Below, one piece after another: positions 1-11,979 of a DNA stretch of 64,000 bases. Both the position numbers and the translations under genes were made by a program. Position 1 is the first letter of the stretch; each line of letters starts with the position of its first letter. Origin of the DNA: Limnanthes douglasii subsp. nivea (taxonomy: Eukaryota > Streptophyta > Magnoliopsida > Brassicales > Limnanthaceae); the NCBI GenBank assembly GCA_036936605.1, contig JAUPFV010000002.1, forward strand, positions 167,347,739-167,411,738, written 5' to 3'. The notes under the pieces are model-generated. The model saw only the letters and a list, made by a program, of their open reading frames with translations, was not told the origin of the DNA and searched no databases.

Positions 1-2060
1 CTGAATAAATCGTTCATATATTTTTCAGAATGTTCTCTAAACGATCTGTTCACAGTAATATCCAATGTCTGGCACAAAGATTAGCAGTATATATATGGAA
101 TTCAGCTTTGAGCATGTGGTTGAGTTTAGAAAGCTAGCATTCCGGAACATAAAACTAAATCTTCTAGGTTATATAGGGTACAGTGCTTTTGATTTTCGCA
201 CTAAAAAATTTCATTTGATTCAGGCTGAAACTCTCCTTGGAATGTGAAATTCATATACACTTTTTATGGACGAAAATAAAATGAAAGTGCCCATAAGCTG
301 GGACAATACTGGTATAAGATGTGAAATTATTCCTTTAATAGAGCTGGTGTCGGTTTGGTCTGGGTTTTTACAGAACGGGGCTATCAAAATTGTCGGGCCA
401 AAAGGTTTTGGTTCGGCAAAATAAAATCGATAAGAACTGAGGCAGTCGGATTTTTGGACCGACAATGAGTTTATTTTGGATATCGTTGCTTTGGATCAGT
501 CTCGGGTTTTATAAAGGAGGTTGAACGATTTGGATCAGTCTCTATAAAGGAGGTTGTAAGGGGAGGGGGGAGGGTGAGAGTGAGAGGAATAAAAAGAAAG
601 ACGAATGTAGATGAGAGTGATTGATGTAAGAAGAAGCAAAGCCGAGATGGTGGCGCATGCAATGCCCTACGAGATTGAAGCATAGTATTGTTTAGCAATG
701 ATCGATCCATTTACGACATAAACAAGATTTACGACATAAAGAAGCGAAGATTGAATTTTAAGTTTATACTTACAGGTAATAATGGTTTTTTCTCTCTGGA
801 ATAAATATAACTTTTCTAAATGATGAAGAAAATAAAAAATATAAATGAGGAAATAGCTTGGCCCATTAAAATATCTAAACTGTTTCTTTCGTACTCTGTG
901 TTTCTTTCGCACTCTGTGTTTTATTCGGCCCTAGTAGACTATTTTCTCAGTTTATTTTACTGTAACTTTTAAAAAGTTATATAGGACGAAATTAACTAAA
1001 TATAAAAAAGAGAGGATAAAATGCATAATTGATTGAATATTACCGCTGAAAGTAACAAATTTATAATAAAAAATAATCTTTGAAATTTTGTTCAACAAAA
1101 AAAGAAAAAATTACGGTGAGGGTGAAAAATAATTAGGGTAAAATAATGAATAAAACGAATTGTTTATATTTTCTTTTAAGGGAAGTGAGATTTCAAAAAT
1201 TAGAGTTTTGTTAGCAACCCCTACTTAATTTGTTATTTATAGTTAAAGCTGAAATTATATAATTTTTTTTTACATGTAATTGCTATCCAATTTCGAAACT
1301 TAAAACCAATTAGAAAAATATTTTAAAAGTCCATAGCTAATATTTAAAGTATAATCTAGTTCTTTTTAAATAGTTTAAAAAAACCTCATAAATTATAACG
1401 TTCTTATTTATATAAGTATTTTTTTATAAGTTTATATGCTTGTTTATAGATATTTTTTTAGTCATTTTATTAGGGGATATGTAATAGTGTATATATATAC
1501 CGGATTCTACCGGTTAATCTATTTTATCGGTTTGATTTTTTATCAGTTTCAATTTTAAAAATGGAATCGCGAACCAAACCGTTAAAATTTGATCGAATTG
1601 TCAGTCCGAATTAGATTCCTATCCAATTTTCAATTTTTTTTTGAAACTAGTGGCAACCCTATTAGCAATAAGTTGAAGTCTAACATAAACAACCACTTTT
1701 TCCTTATAAAAAAGGGTCATACAGTCTAATATAATACATTTCCAAAAATATATTTATATTGTTGGTGAATATAGATAAATTCTTGTTTACTTAATTTATA
1801 ATTATATTTATATTACAATAGTATAGATAAATTCTCATAATAATATATTTTAAATTATTTTTATATTATAATATAAATATATTTATAGCGGTTATTACTT
1901 TGTTAAAGAGTTAGACTAAAGTAATTACATTCCATGGAATGATAGAATGATAAGTTGTTCCAAATTAAATTAATTATTTTTATAAACTATTCTAAACTAT
2001 TCTAAAAATATTCTTAGTCAAAATCCTAAACTTATCCAAAATAACTTTTAAGTCACTCCA
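1..2060. other. AT-rich intergenic DNA
   Basis: No gene is supported here. Short open frames exist but none has a recognisable domain. Two short stretches rich in cggtttggt-like motifs (about 340-470 and 1500-1640) resemble each other loosely and may be relics of a dispersed repeat. The rest is A/T-rich spacer. Confidence 0.6.
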
Positions 2061-2140
2061 AATTCAAACTTCATCTTCCTCCAACCTTCAAAGAATTCCA
2101 AATTCAAACTTCATCTTCCTCCAACCTTCAAAGAATACCA
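2061..2140. repeat. 40 bp tandem duplication, 2 copies
   Basis: A 40 bp unit starting aattcaaacttcatcttcct occurs twice head to tail (2061-2100 and 2101-2140). The copies differ at about one base, so the duplication is recent relative to the surrounding decayed DNA. Confidence 0.9.
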
Positions 2141-2778
2141 ATTTAAGGAATTTTATTTCTGAGCCAAAATCTTTCATTTCTTCTCTAAACACAAACCCAC
2201 GTATTCTTCAATCAATGGAAAATGTGAAAGAGTAGGTTTTCTTATATTTAATGGTTTAATTTTGTTTTTCAGTTTTGTGTTGAGTTTTTTAGATTTTTAT
2301 TTATGTTGTGAAATGAGTTAGTTGTAGTGTTATATTCAAGTTTAAAAAAGGTTCTGTCGAAGAACATGATTCTGGGTTTCGCTCAACGTTGCCCGTATGA
2401 TGGAGTTACGCAGGTAACATAACTACATTACTGCCAACACTTTACGCTATCAGCGATGTAGCGCTGCCAATGTTGTCTGCATCAGTGGCGGGTAATTTTA
2501 GTAAAAAATCACTCAAACTAGCCGATACCGGCGCAAACAACACTAACATTACTACATCGTTGTCAAAGTAACTACATCACACCGGAAACGTGGAAAGTTG
2601 TCTTTCAGATAGAGTCGATTATTTTAGAAAGCTGAATTTTTAGGATATTTCTTAAATAGTTATGTTGCTTTTAGTTGCAGGATACCGGCCAATAAGAAAA
2701 AGGCACGGTCTAAAGTCCAGCATGAGGATACTCGGACGAAGGAGGCGGTAAAAAATCTTCCAAAATGGGGACATAACA
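2141..2778. other. Spacer upstream of the PMD-like relic
   Basis: No gene is recognised. A less AT-rich block at about 2360-2600 repeats the phrase actacatc several times and echoes the ggtgtaaa-type motifs of the array at 4.9-5.5 kb. It may be an eroded relative of that repeat. Confidence 0.4.
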
Positions 2779-4560
2779 ATGAAACCGAGAACGATTTCCC
2801 CTCAGTTACAAGCTCGTTCAAAGCACACAAAGCGGTCCGCCGGCCATCGCAAGTTAGAAATTGTTAGAAGACAAATGGTACACCATGTTGTTGACAAACC
2901 TACTCACGGTGAAGGTTCATCTTCACACGATGATGATACAACATCTGATACAAACGAACCTCAAATTAGTAATGAAGCACACCAAATTCTGATAGTCTCA
3001 ATAATTTATTTTTGAGAACTTCACATCTCGATTGTTCTGACCGTCTCAATAGTTCTTGAAATAGAATAGCTTTGCACTATTTCTCGGCTACTAGTAGCAC
3101 AAGGCTTATAATAAATTCATCAGAAATGTGAGTTTCAACAACCTATAGTGCTAAGTATTTATTTAATTTGGTTTCTACCACCTGATAATAAGATTATAAC
3201 TATCTATCTTATTGATGTATTTTCAGTATCAACCGAGTATTAACAGTCAGCTAAGTAAAAATTAATAGGTTAGTGAGACTTTATAGTAGGTAGCTTCAAG
3301 CAACTTTGTTTAAGCCTCTTATCAGACGCTTGTGCACGTTCAACTCAAACCCTGACTTGAGCGAGGCTTTCCTTGAATGTTGGTATCATGAGACCATCAT
3401 TTTATAATTCTCCATCAGCGTAATAAGCATCACGTTAGATACCGGGTTTGTCATTACTGACCTCCCGGTAGTGGGGAAAATAGTAAAAAACGAGCATAAT
3501 AGAACTTTTAGTAAACAATACACGTATTATGTTGTGTTATTGAGAGTTACGAAGGCATATATTCAAGATAAGTTGGATAAGAAAGATGGGGTTGGTTTTG
3601 GTATGAAATGGCTCATGAATACTTTTTAAGCGCCCAAGTATTTTTATATAAATTTAAAACTCACCGGTCAGATGGTCTTACACACCGTATATGCGTATGT
3701 TATGCATAGTTCAGTTGCACCATTGTCATCAATACCAGCCAGAAGAACGTGCAATAAGATTTGCTCGCTTTGTTAGAGTGTATTGATCGGCTCGGTGATA
3801 TAGCATAATGTACTTGCGTGTTGGTATAGCTATACAAGGGGATGGGAGGAACGTCGAAGTTGTCACTAAAGAGTCTGACCAGATTTGAAGCCTTGTTAGA
3901 TTGCTGGATATACAACAATTTACCTTGTTTGCGCCCTCGGGTTCACAACGGATATATGTAATCTATGCCCAAGCTTCTTAGTTGGTCGTCGAAAAAATTG
4001 ACGGGGGAAATTGTAGGCTGAAGACGTATTACCGTGGCTTCATTGTTGGTCTCGAGGAGAAGGACGTACGTATTAATATTTTTGTTTTTTTACTTTCACC
4101 AAGGTTCTAAATTGTTTTTTCATTTTATATGTGTTTGTTTGCAGATGATATTTCACCAGTATGTGGATTTTATGGATAGTTTTCTGGAGCAGACGGTGGG
4201 GTTATATTGCAATTTTATTAGGATTATGCCGGATCGAGAGATGCAGTAATTTAGTCCGATCTAGAAGAAGCCGTATGATTTTGTTTTAACTCGATCTAAA
4301 GAAATGTTACCATTGGCGCTACCCACTTAACAGGTTTCCCTGGGATGATTGTCAAACACATTTTGTTTTCTGCTGATAAGTAGACGCAACTCCTTATGCC
4401 AAACCATAGAATGTCTACGACTCAGTATGAATCCTATGTGGCACAGTTTGGTTTATTCCATAGAACACGATGCAAAGTTTGGTTTGTTCCAAATCACTCA
4501 TCGTATTCTATGGAACATAACATATTCTTCAAACCATAACATGTATTATGCGTACTGACA
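2779..4560 (+). pseudogene. Decayed plant-mobile-domain (MAIN/PP7-long-form-like) gene
   Basis: No long reading frame survives, but pieces in shifting frames match the plant mobile domain found in MAIN-like and PP7 long-form proteins and in related transposon proteins. At about 3360-3480 the + strand reads SEAFLECWYHET followed by ITLDTGF and DLPVVGK; this matches the family's characteristic 'ERW..ET..F....ISITLDDV..L.LPV.G' core. At 3870-3960 a frame reads LLDCWIYNNLPCLRPRV, like the family's 'LLQ.WIYEHFP...PR'. A basic stretch at 2779-3015 (78 codons) may be the N-terminal part. Stops and frameshifts interrupt everything, so this is a dead relic. Such domains occur both in host genes and in mobile elements; the flanking repeats make an element origin more likely. 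The exact family is uncertain. Confidence 0.6.
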
Positions 4561-4939
4561 ATAGCCAGGAGGAACATCTCAACTTCAAGAACCGAGTTCG
4601 TAAAATCTTCAACTCCCGACTCTTCATCGTATTATTCATTTTGTACCTTGTATGCACTAGATATATTTTATTTTTACACTATGATATTTGGATAATGTTT
4701 TTTTTGTTGGATTAAGTTTGACGGATGTTTTTTAAGTTTTGTTGGATGTTATGAATAAAAGTTAGTTTAAGTTGGATGATAAGTCTATTTTATTTTTGAA
4801 AGTACCAAGTCCGCACCAGCGACGTAAACATGTATACACTTCCGGTGGGATTTCCCACCACTAGTATATAAATTACTCACTAACAGCCCACTTTCAAGAT
4901 GGAAGTGTATAACTTATACAACACGAGTCAAATTAATCT

Positions 4940-5530
4940 CCAACGGTGTAAAAATTGAATATTGGCAGCATAGTTAACACCCTAACGGCATACAAACCAC
5001 GCACCATCGGTGAACGCCTATTAGAAAAGTATCTTACTCCAAGTATTTTTTTTATCTTTTACACCGATAGATTCAACTATTAGGAGATGACGGTTAAATA
5101 CTATGTTGTCGGTGTAAAAATTATACGCCGTAGGCGTATTAAAACCATCGATGGTGTATAAATAGCGCACTGTTGATGGATGCCTATAAGAATGGTATCT
5201 AACTCTAGTTATTTTTTTTTGTTTTTTTACACTGGCGGCGTGAATTGTTAGGCGCTGACGATTGAATACTACCCAACCGGTGTAAAACGTATGCACCGAA
5301 TGGGTAGTAACTCCATCAACGGTGTATAAATTGCATAATATCAGTGGCTCATATAACAAATAAACTGACTTTCGTTTATTTTCAGGTCAACAACAACATA
5401 TCATGTAAACACTATGAGTGGAAGTTCCCGATGTCGGTGTAAAAGTTATACACTAACGGTGTAGTTGAACCACCAATAGTGTAAAAATCACGTAATATCG
5501 GTGGAATCCTAGTAAAGTTAACTTTTTTTG
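4940..5530. repeat. Degenerate ~166 bp tandem array, about 4 units
   Basis: The block 'ggtgtataaa..gcac...gttggtgg..cctattag..gtatct' recurs starting near 4989, 5155, 5321 and 5479, giving spacings of about 166, 166 and 158 bp. Each unit also carries a c-rich phrase like caacggtgtaaaa. Read on the minus strand, two units give a repeated ~55-residue frame (5021-5359), which is probably a by-product of the repeat and not a protein. The array directly follows the PMD-like relic. Confidence 0.75.
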
Positions 5531-8248
5531 TGTTATGTAAAAATGAAATTTGAAATAAGTTGTTGTCAAGTTTAGACGTTACAAACACATGATGTGAAAA
5601 TCAACAAAAAAAATATTTAAATTTGACTTTAAACAATATGTATTCTGAAAATGAAACATAAAAAACTTAAGACTTAAGTTAATGATATAACAACAACTTA
5701 GGACTTAAGATAATGAAATAATGACAATTTGTTAATTCAGAAACTGAAACAACAATAAATTACGACGATTGTGCTTAAAAACCTTGGTGAAACAACAAAG
5801 AAAAATGCTCATGTTGTAAAGAACTTAGAAGCTTTGGATGACGGAAGGCTTGTTGACGAAGATAATATTCTTAAAGGTTTAAAATATTCGGTAACCGAAA
5901 ATGATGATACAGATAACAATCATGTTTAGGACATAAAGATGTTCCAAATAATCTTACATATTTTGAAAAAAAATGAGGAGCCTACCCCTCTTCCATGTAA
6001 TTCGTATGTCTTATATTGTAATGGTAAATACAATAAATGTGCCTTGGAAGTAAATATTCCATAAGAAATCACAGCGGCAATCAGAGAAGGGTTTCATTGA
6101 GGGATAAAATTAAAAGAGTACTTATCATTGATTAGGATGAGCGACCAATATCAAAATTCCCTACTTGTGTTGATAAAGCAAAAAGTCCCTTACTTTCTCA
6201 ATTACCTATAATAGATTTTGTTGAAATGAATATCATAATTGATTTTATCCTGAGATCCAAGTCAATGGATTACATGAGAAATGTTATGAATAAAAGGAAA
6301 GATATGGATCTAATGAGTCCTTTGAAACCAAACATTAATAATTGAATGTGGCAGACAAATGGTCATGGTAGATGCTATTTTTCGCAAAGTAACATCCTTG
6401 CCTCATATATTGCTAAAGGTTGTATCAGAACCCTTTAGTTATGTTAATATAACAAATGTAGTTGAATAAAAATAGGTTTTTGCTGACATAATTTTGGGTA
6501 TTAATATTTTTTTAATTAGTAATGGCTTTTCTAACTGTGATGACCATCCGAAAGACTAGGGATGATAAAGATGATGCATATGCTTCTCATGATGATGTAG
6601 TTTCTCCTCATAAACCTTATTTTTCTCTATATATGATGGTGAATTTATGGAGATTGTTGATCAGAATATTTCATAAACATTTTCTTCCGCTCCGAAAAGA
6701 AACCATCAAATTAAAGTCAACCATGTTTGTGTGTCTACTAAGCTAGCTAATTATGACGTTGTCTTGACTGAAGGTTCAACATACGTTATCGCCTTTATAA
6801 TATTTTCTAGACCAAGTCCGAGAGAACCATTTCACAACCCAAACCAGTAAAAACAAGGCGCATATCCATCTATCTACTTTGGATGTCACCAAAAGACAAG
6901 TAAACTTGAGATTATAAGGAATCCTTAGTTACTATTATCTTTACTTAAATTTCAAATACTATATACTTAAAATATTTATATTGATTGTGCAGACTATTTT
7001 CAATTCTCTTGCTCTGCTTCACCAAGGCTGTAATAAACCCGTATTTCTGCTCCAGATCTTCAGCCTTTCTTAGTCAATATTGCACGGTCCTTTAAGGATA
7101 ATTAAGAAATGAAGGCCATGTCCGAAGGCGCAAACGAAGTTATAAGATAAAACTATTGTTGAGAACAAGTGGAGAGTGGAGTGTGACGCTGAAGTTATTG
7201 TTAAGGAGTAAGTAAAAGAAAAATGTAAACAATGAGATAACTAAAATTAAGTTGAGAAATGAGTTGCTTCTAAGTATTTACTAGTGGCATATTAGTAGCA
7301 TGTTAGTATAACTTTTAACATGTTAGTATAAATTTTATCATTACATTTTCTACTTATTAGCATGATCTTAAAAACTTGGCAGTAAGTTGAAACAATAATT
7401 TATTCTTCGGACATCCGAGTATGCTAATCATTATAAATACATGACCGAATCATTATTTGAACAAGACAACTTACAACAATATTTGGATGCATCACTGCTA
7501 TAAAATATTAACTTCCATGTATTGTTAGATAGTGAACGATCCATATTGAGGTTCTTAATTTAAAAAAAAAAAGATAATGAAAGAACTCATGTTAAGAAGA
7601 AATAAAAAAAACAACTGCCAAGATTGCTAAAGCCACACGGTTCCTGTTAAAAAGGTTGATGTGAGGCCCTCTTCTAATAGAAGGGAAACTGCCAAGGATG
7701 TTGCTATTAAAGATTCTCATGCCGAAAGTGTTAGGCTGAAAATAAGAAATAGTGTTTGACCTTTTTTATACTCGCTTTGAATGTGCACGTGGATTTTTGA
7801 TCATTCATCTATGCAAGGCTAGAAATTCATGGAGTATCCCTAATACGCGTGCAACGTGTTATTTAACTGACAGTTTGCACGTCTCAGCTTACTTTAGATG
7901 AGGTAACCGTTTCTCGATTCATATGTTCAACCTATAACATACCTGTTAACCTTTGACCTCATTTTCTCAGTTCCTTTTTCACTAGTTCTTCTATAAATAT
8001 TTTCTCAACCCCCATTTTTCTATCATAAATAAATTCTAAAGATAGAAAGAGAATATTCTGAGATAATATTCTTCCATCGCACCTTCATATGAAACCATCA
8101 ATTTCTCTAGTTATTCTTCATCTTGTTCTTGCTTGATTTGAAGATTTTTTTCACTTTAGTTTATGAAAATATCATAACCTAATAAAAAAACCCATTTTTG
8201 GCATCTACAATTATTTCAATATTACTAAGAGAGCTGCTGAATATCGAG
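5531..8248. other. Unassigned DNA with possible decayed coding fragments
   Basis: From about 5790 to 6330 the + strand can be read for stretches of 30-50 codons, for example a frame containing VVKNLEALDDGRLVDEDNIL, broken by stops. A 74-codon frame lies at 6522-6746. I do not recognise the protein; it may be another transposon relic. From 6750 to 7860 I see only AT-rich spacer. At 7980-8090 a tataaata box and a pyrimidine-rich leader precede the antisense-gene relic of the old Tat element, in the position where the intact element has its antisense promoter. Confidence 0.35.
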
Positions 8249-11077
8249 CAGTAGGCGTGATTGATAACTCTCCAAATATTTCTACTCATACCACCGTTTA
8301 CGGGGCCTTCAAGCCTGGTCAAAATTCTTCTAATAACAAACATCCTTCTGATCTCATCTCTAAATTCTACTCACAACAATCCCCTCAGCAAACGAAAGAG
8401 AAACCACCTCAAATCCATACAAAAGAAAACTCCATCAACGCTTCAACTTTTCTTTGAATCAACCGCAAACAAACACAAAAGAAATATTCTCAAACATCAA
8501 CATACACATCTCGTGCTAATAATCCGACCCCTCCTCGAATCAACCAAAAAGAGACACCTCGAATACATTCAGAAGCTCGTTCTTAGAAGAACCATCTTTC
8601 TTGAAAAAGTGCATTTGTAGTAATGGGAGATTTTGAGGAAATCAAGACTTCACAAAACCTTGCATTTTCTCCTCAGTCCAAGGAGATGGTTGTGACCAAC
8701 AAGGAGTCATAAGAAACGCATTCAGATATTAATCAGCAAACCATAATAACTGCCTCGAATAATTCACAAGCTGCTACTAGTATTGCCCCTCTTCAACTTT
8801 GAGATGAAGCCTCCGAAGAAACTACTGAGTTAGACTCAAGTACAGAGACAACGGTCCTCCCTGAGAGTCTGAGCAGAAGCTCTGAAAGAAACCAGCTCCA
8901 AATAAAAATGAGAAGAAGATCAAAGAACCAGTCACTTTGCCCGAGGACATGAATACTATAACCAATATAAAGCAGAGGTTCTTAAAATGAAATGGGGTCT
9001 TCCAGGAAATGATATTCTTCGTCTACCAAATGGTAGGAGAAACTCCACTCTCTTAAGGAGAAAATGAACTCGTGGTCTATCCTGAGATCATAAACTAGGG
9101 CCTTCGGTTTCCGTTGGACCCACTCAAAGTAGATTACTTTGAGATTCTTAACTTCTGTCTGACGCAAGCCAATCCAAACCTATGGTTCATTTTACTATTC
9201 ACCATAATGGCTTCGAGACTTAGCCAAATACCCCTTTAATCAAATATTTAATCGCGTTGACTAGCCTTTCCGAAAATCTGGTGCTACCTTTCTATTATCT
9301 CACACTTGGTGACTCCTTAAACTAATTGATGAACTCCTCGAAGCTGAAGAATTCTGGAAGCATAAATTTTTCTTTATCTCTAGAGCTTGGAAAAATGGAA
9401 AATAGATCTCTAAAGAGAATCCTTCGAGGCTAAACCTCAAATGGAAAAGTACCAGTAAGTTATACAACCCATTATTATTTTATAGAACTATAATGTGTTT
9501 CAATTCCTTTATGTATAATTATTTAATGTATAAATTCTGAGGCGATACAAAATCCACCAAGCTACAGCCAAATAAAATTTTGCCAAACTTTCTAAGTGGG
9601 CAGAAAACGCATAGTGCAATGAATTCCACAACGCCTTCATGCCTTTGAATTTTGTAAATGACAATCTATGGAAGATCCCTCCGGATTTCATCGGCCCAAC
9701 TGACGAACTGATGAAACCCCACAACTACGAGATATCGTGAAAATACTTTTAGCTCATGAAGCACGCGTCATACTTCCTGTCCGAAACAGATCGCAGAGGC
9801 ACTTGCCTCCGAAGAAAAAGACGAAAAAAGTATAGGTTAGCACTCCATAAATCCAAAGCCAAAGAAAACTCAAAGGATCACAAAAAATAAAACCAACAAC
9901 AATAACCTCCCAACCATCGTAAAAGGAGCTCCATCCGAGCCTTCAAGAAAAAGAAAGAAGACCACCACTTCAAAGAAAAAGAAAACTTCTTCGAAACCCT
10001 CTCCAATAATTGTCATAGAGAATATTGTTGATGTCTCTTCTTAAGATCCAACCCTAAATGCCTAGGAGATATAAAAAAAGGCAAGAAGTTGATGAAACAT
10101 ACAACCAAGGGATAAATAATATGAATTATGAAGAAGATATTGGTGAAGATGAAATCCAACATATTTACAGAGACATGGACCCTCAAGTTCAAGAAATCCA
10201 ACACTACATAGCACAAATTGGCGAACAAATCACATAATCCAACTTCCAATCCAACTCAGGTACCCTCCTCAGCTACACTTGCTATGTATGATAATTATTA
10301 TCTTCATCATGTCGGGGAACCTTGTGAGGAAGTATTAAATGTAATGCAAACTTTCACTGGCCTCGAAGATACAGCCAAACAACTATGCGAAGAAGTCAAA
10401 TCAGCGCAAAGTAAATTGGAGAATCTTATAAAGGACGTTATCTGGTGAAAAACATAAGTTGTTTACAATAAGAAGTTTAAATATATTTGCGCTCAAAATC
10501 TCCTCGAACAATTCCAAGCCTTCCAAGCTAACATATCAGAATTTCTTAGAAGATCCATGAAAATCAAACATCATCTGAATGCAATTAATTATCAATAAAA
10601 ATAAAAATTGAAGTTTACGCATGAAATTAAACTAGATGAGCTTAAGGCAAAACATGAGGCTGAGATAACTTAGGAACGTACAAAAGTAATCATCTTAGGA
10701 GGAGATTCTTGATAAAAGGAAGGAAAAGAGGCAAAAAAACAATCAAATATTCGATATCATTCAAGACGAAATCCAAGGAAGAAAAAGGTCTTGACATTAA
10801 AGTCGCGGAGGACCAAAGAGGACTGGATAACATTGCTGCTATAAAAAAAACTGAAGAACATAAATCGATTTCCTTGCTTTGTGAATTTTATGGAGCGTTT
10901 CCGAGGGAAACTTTATTAGATTTCTGGAAATTAATTCTAGTAGACCGACGCCCTAAAGAGGGTTTTGAAACCGCCCCAACTGAATCTGAGGATGATGAAG
11001 ATGCCTCGGGACAAGAAGACGGGAGCTCCTTAGAAGGAAGCTCAGACAATTCTCCCAACGATCGCGAAGAGAATTAA
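8249..11077 (+). pseudogene. Antisense gene relic of the old Tat element (PF04195-like)
   Basis: Fragments in all three + frames align in order with the antisense gene of the intact element at 45.1-48.1 kb. Around 9080-9240 the pieces GLRFPLDPLK and TIMASRLSQIPL match GLRFPLDPEI and CIMASRLSGIPL of the intact protein. This is the 'putative gypsy type transposon' domain (PF04195, assigned by recollection). Around 9340-9450 come FWKHKFFFISRAWKNGK and a K/R-rich exon end. A splice donor, gtaccagtaagt, sits at about 9450, exactly where the intact copy has its donor. The second exon follows (WAENA..NEFHNAF), then a Lys/Ser-rich and coiled-coil part, ending in an acidic Ser/Glu-rich tail (10,709-11,077) like that of the intact copy. 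Dead: many stops. Confidence 0.75.
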
Positions 11078-11369
11078 GAAGTGATAGTGTTTTGGTATAT
11101 TTTTTGTCAAATCGTTGATATTATGGTGACCGTTATTTGTTGTTGTTCATTGTTAGTTGAATTGTTGATATTTGAAAGTACCTAAACATTCAGGACTTGT
11201 ATTAACTTTTTGTTTATCTGAAAATGCATAAGTATCGATGCCTCCTTTTGTTTTCTGTATCTTGTAATTAAAATCACCTCGTCAAATGTTTATCGCCTCG
11301 TATTTCATATTGCGTAATTTATCATCTTGAACCATACTCTAATTTTTATCGACATATAAATTAATACTT

Positions 11370-11785
11370 CGAAAATTTATTTAAATGGACTTTAGAACCT
11401 CGAATAATATCACTAATTAAATTAATACTTCGAACAATGCTTTTAATGGATGTTAGCACTTCGAATAATATCGCCACTCAAAATGGCACTTCGAATAATC
11501 ATTTTAATGGACGTTAGCACTTCGAATATTCTCACCACTTAAATTAATACTTTGAAAAATTCTTTTAATGGACGTTAACACTCCGAATATTATCACCATT
11601 TAAATTAATACTTCGAAAAATGTTTTTCATGAACGTTAGCACTTCGAATAATATTGTCACTCAATACTAGCACTTCAATCAATGCTTTAAATGAATGTTA
11701 GCACTTGGAATAATATATCCACTCATATTGGCACTTTGAGTCGTGCTTTAAATGAATGTTAGCACTTGGAAAAATATCGCCATAA
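11370..11785. repeat. ~62 bp minisatellite, about 7 units
   Basis: The phrase gttagcacttcgaataatat recurs with variants near 11,386, 11,448, 11,510, 11,572, 11,632, 11,694 and 11,755, a period of about 62 bp. It lies in the spacer between the end of pol and the tail of the antisense gene of the old Tat element. Such spacers are known in Tat/Ogre elements to give rise to tandem repeats; the repeat itself is seen directly. Confidence 0.9.
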
Positions 11786-11979
11786 ATTACCCCAAAGATG
11801 ATCAGTCTCTATGTAATTTAAGAAATTAATGTTGGCAAAAAAATAAGAGAATTTTATTCATAATTGCAAATGTAGGTGTGACACCTCGTTAAAACCTTCC
11901 CGCGCCACCAAGAGAGGAAATAGTATGTCACTTATACAAACAATAAGACTATAAAATCATAAGTGTTATAAAAGAAAAA
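11786..11979 (-). other. Post-pol non-coding spacer of the old Tat element
   Basis: Read on the minus strand this segment contains catactatttcctctcttgg followed by tggcgcggg and a T-rich tail. The intact element has a similar phrase just after its pol stop (44,700-44,760: cataccttcccctcttcgg, then tggcacgg). No coding capacity is seen. Confidence 0.5.

Noticed and set aside
5021..5359. 112-codon minus-strand frame with internal protein repeat
   Set aside because: The repeat is explained by the 166 bp DNA tandem array.
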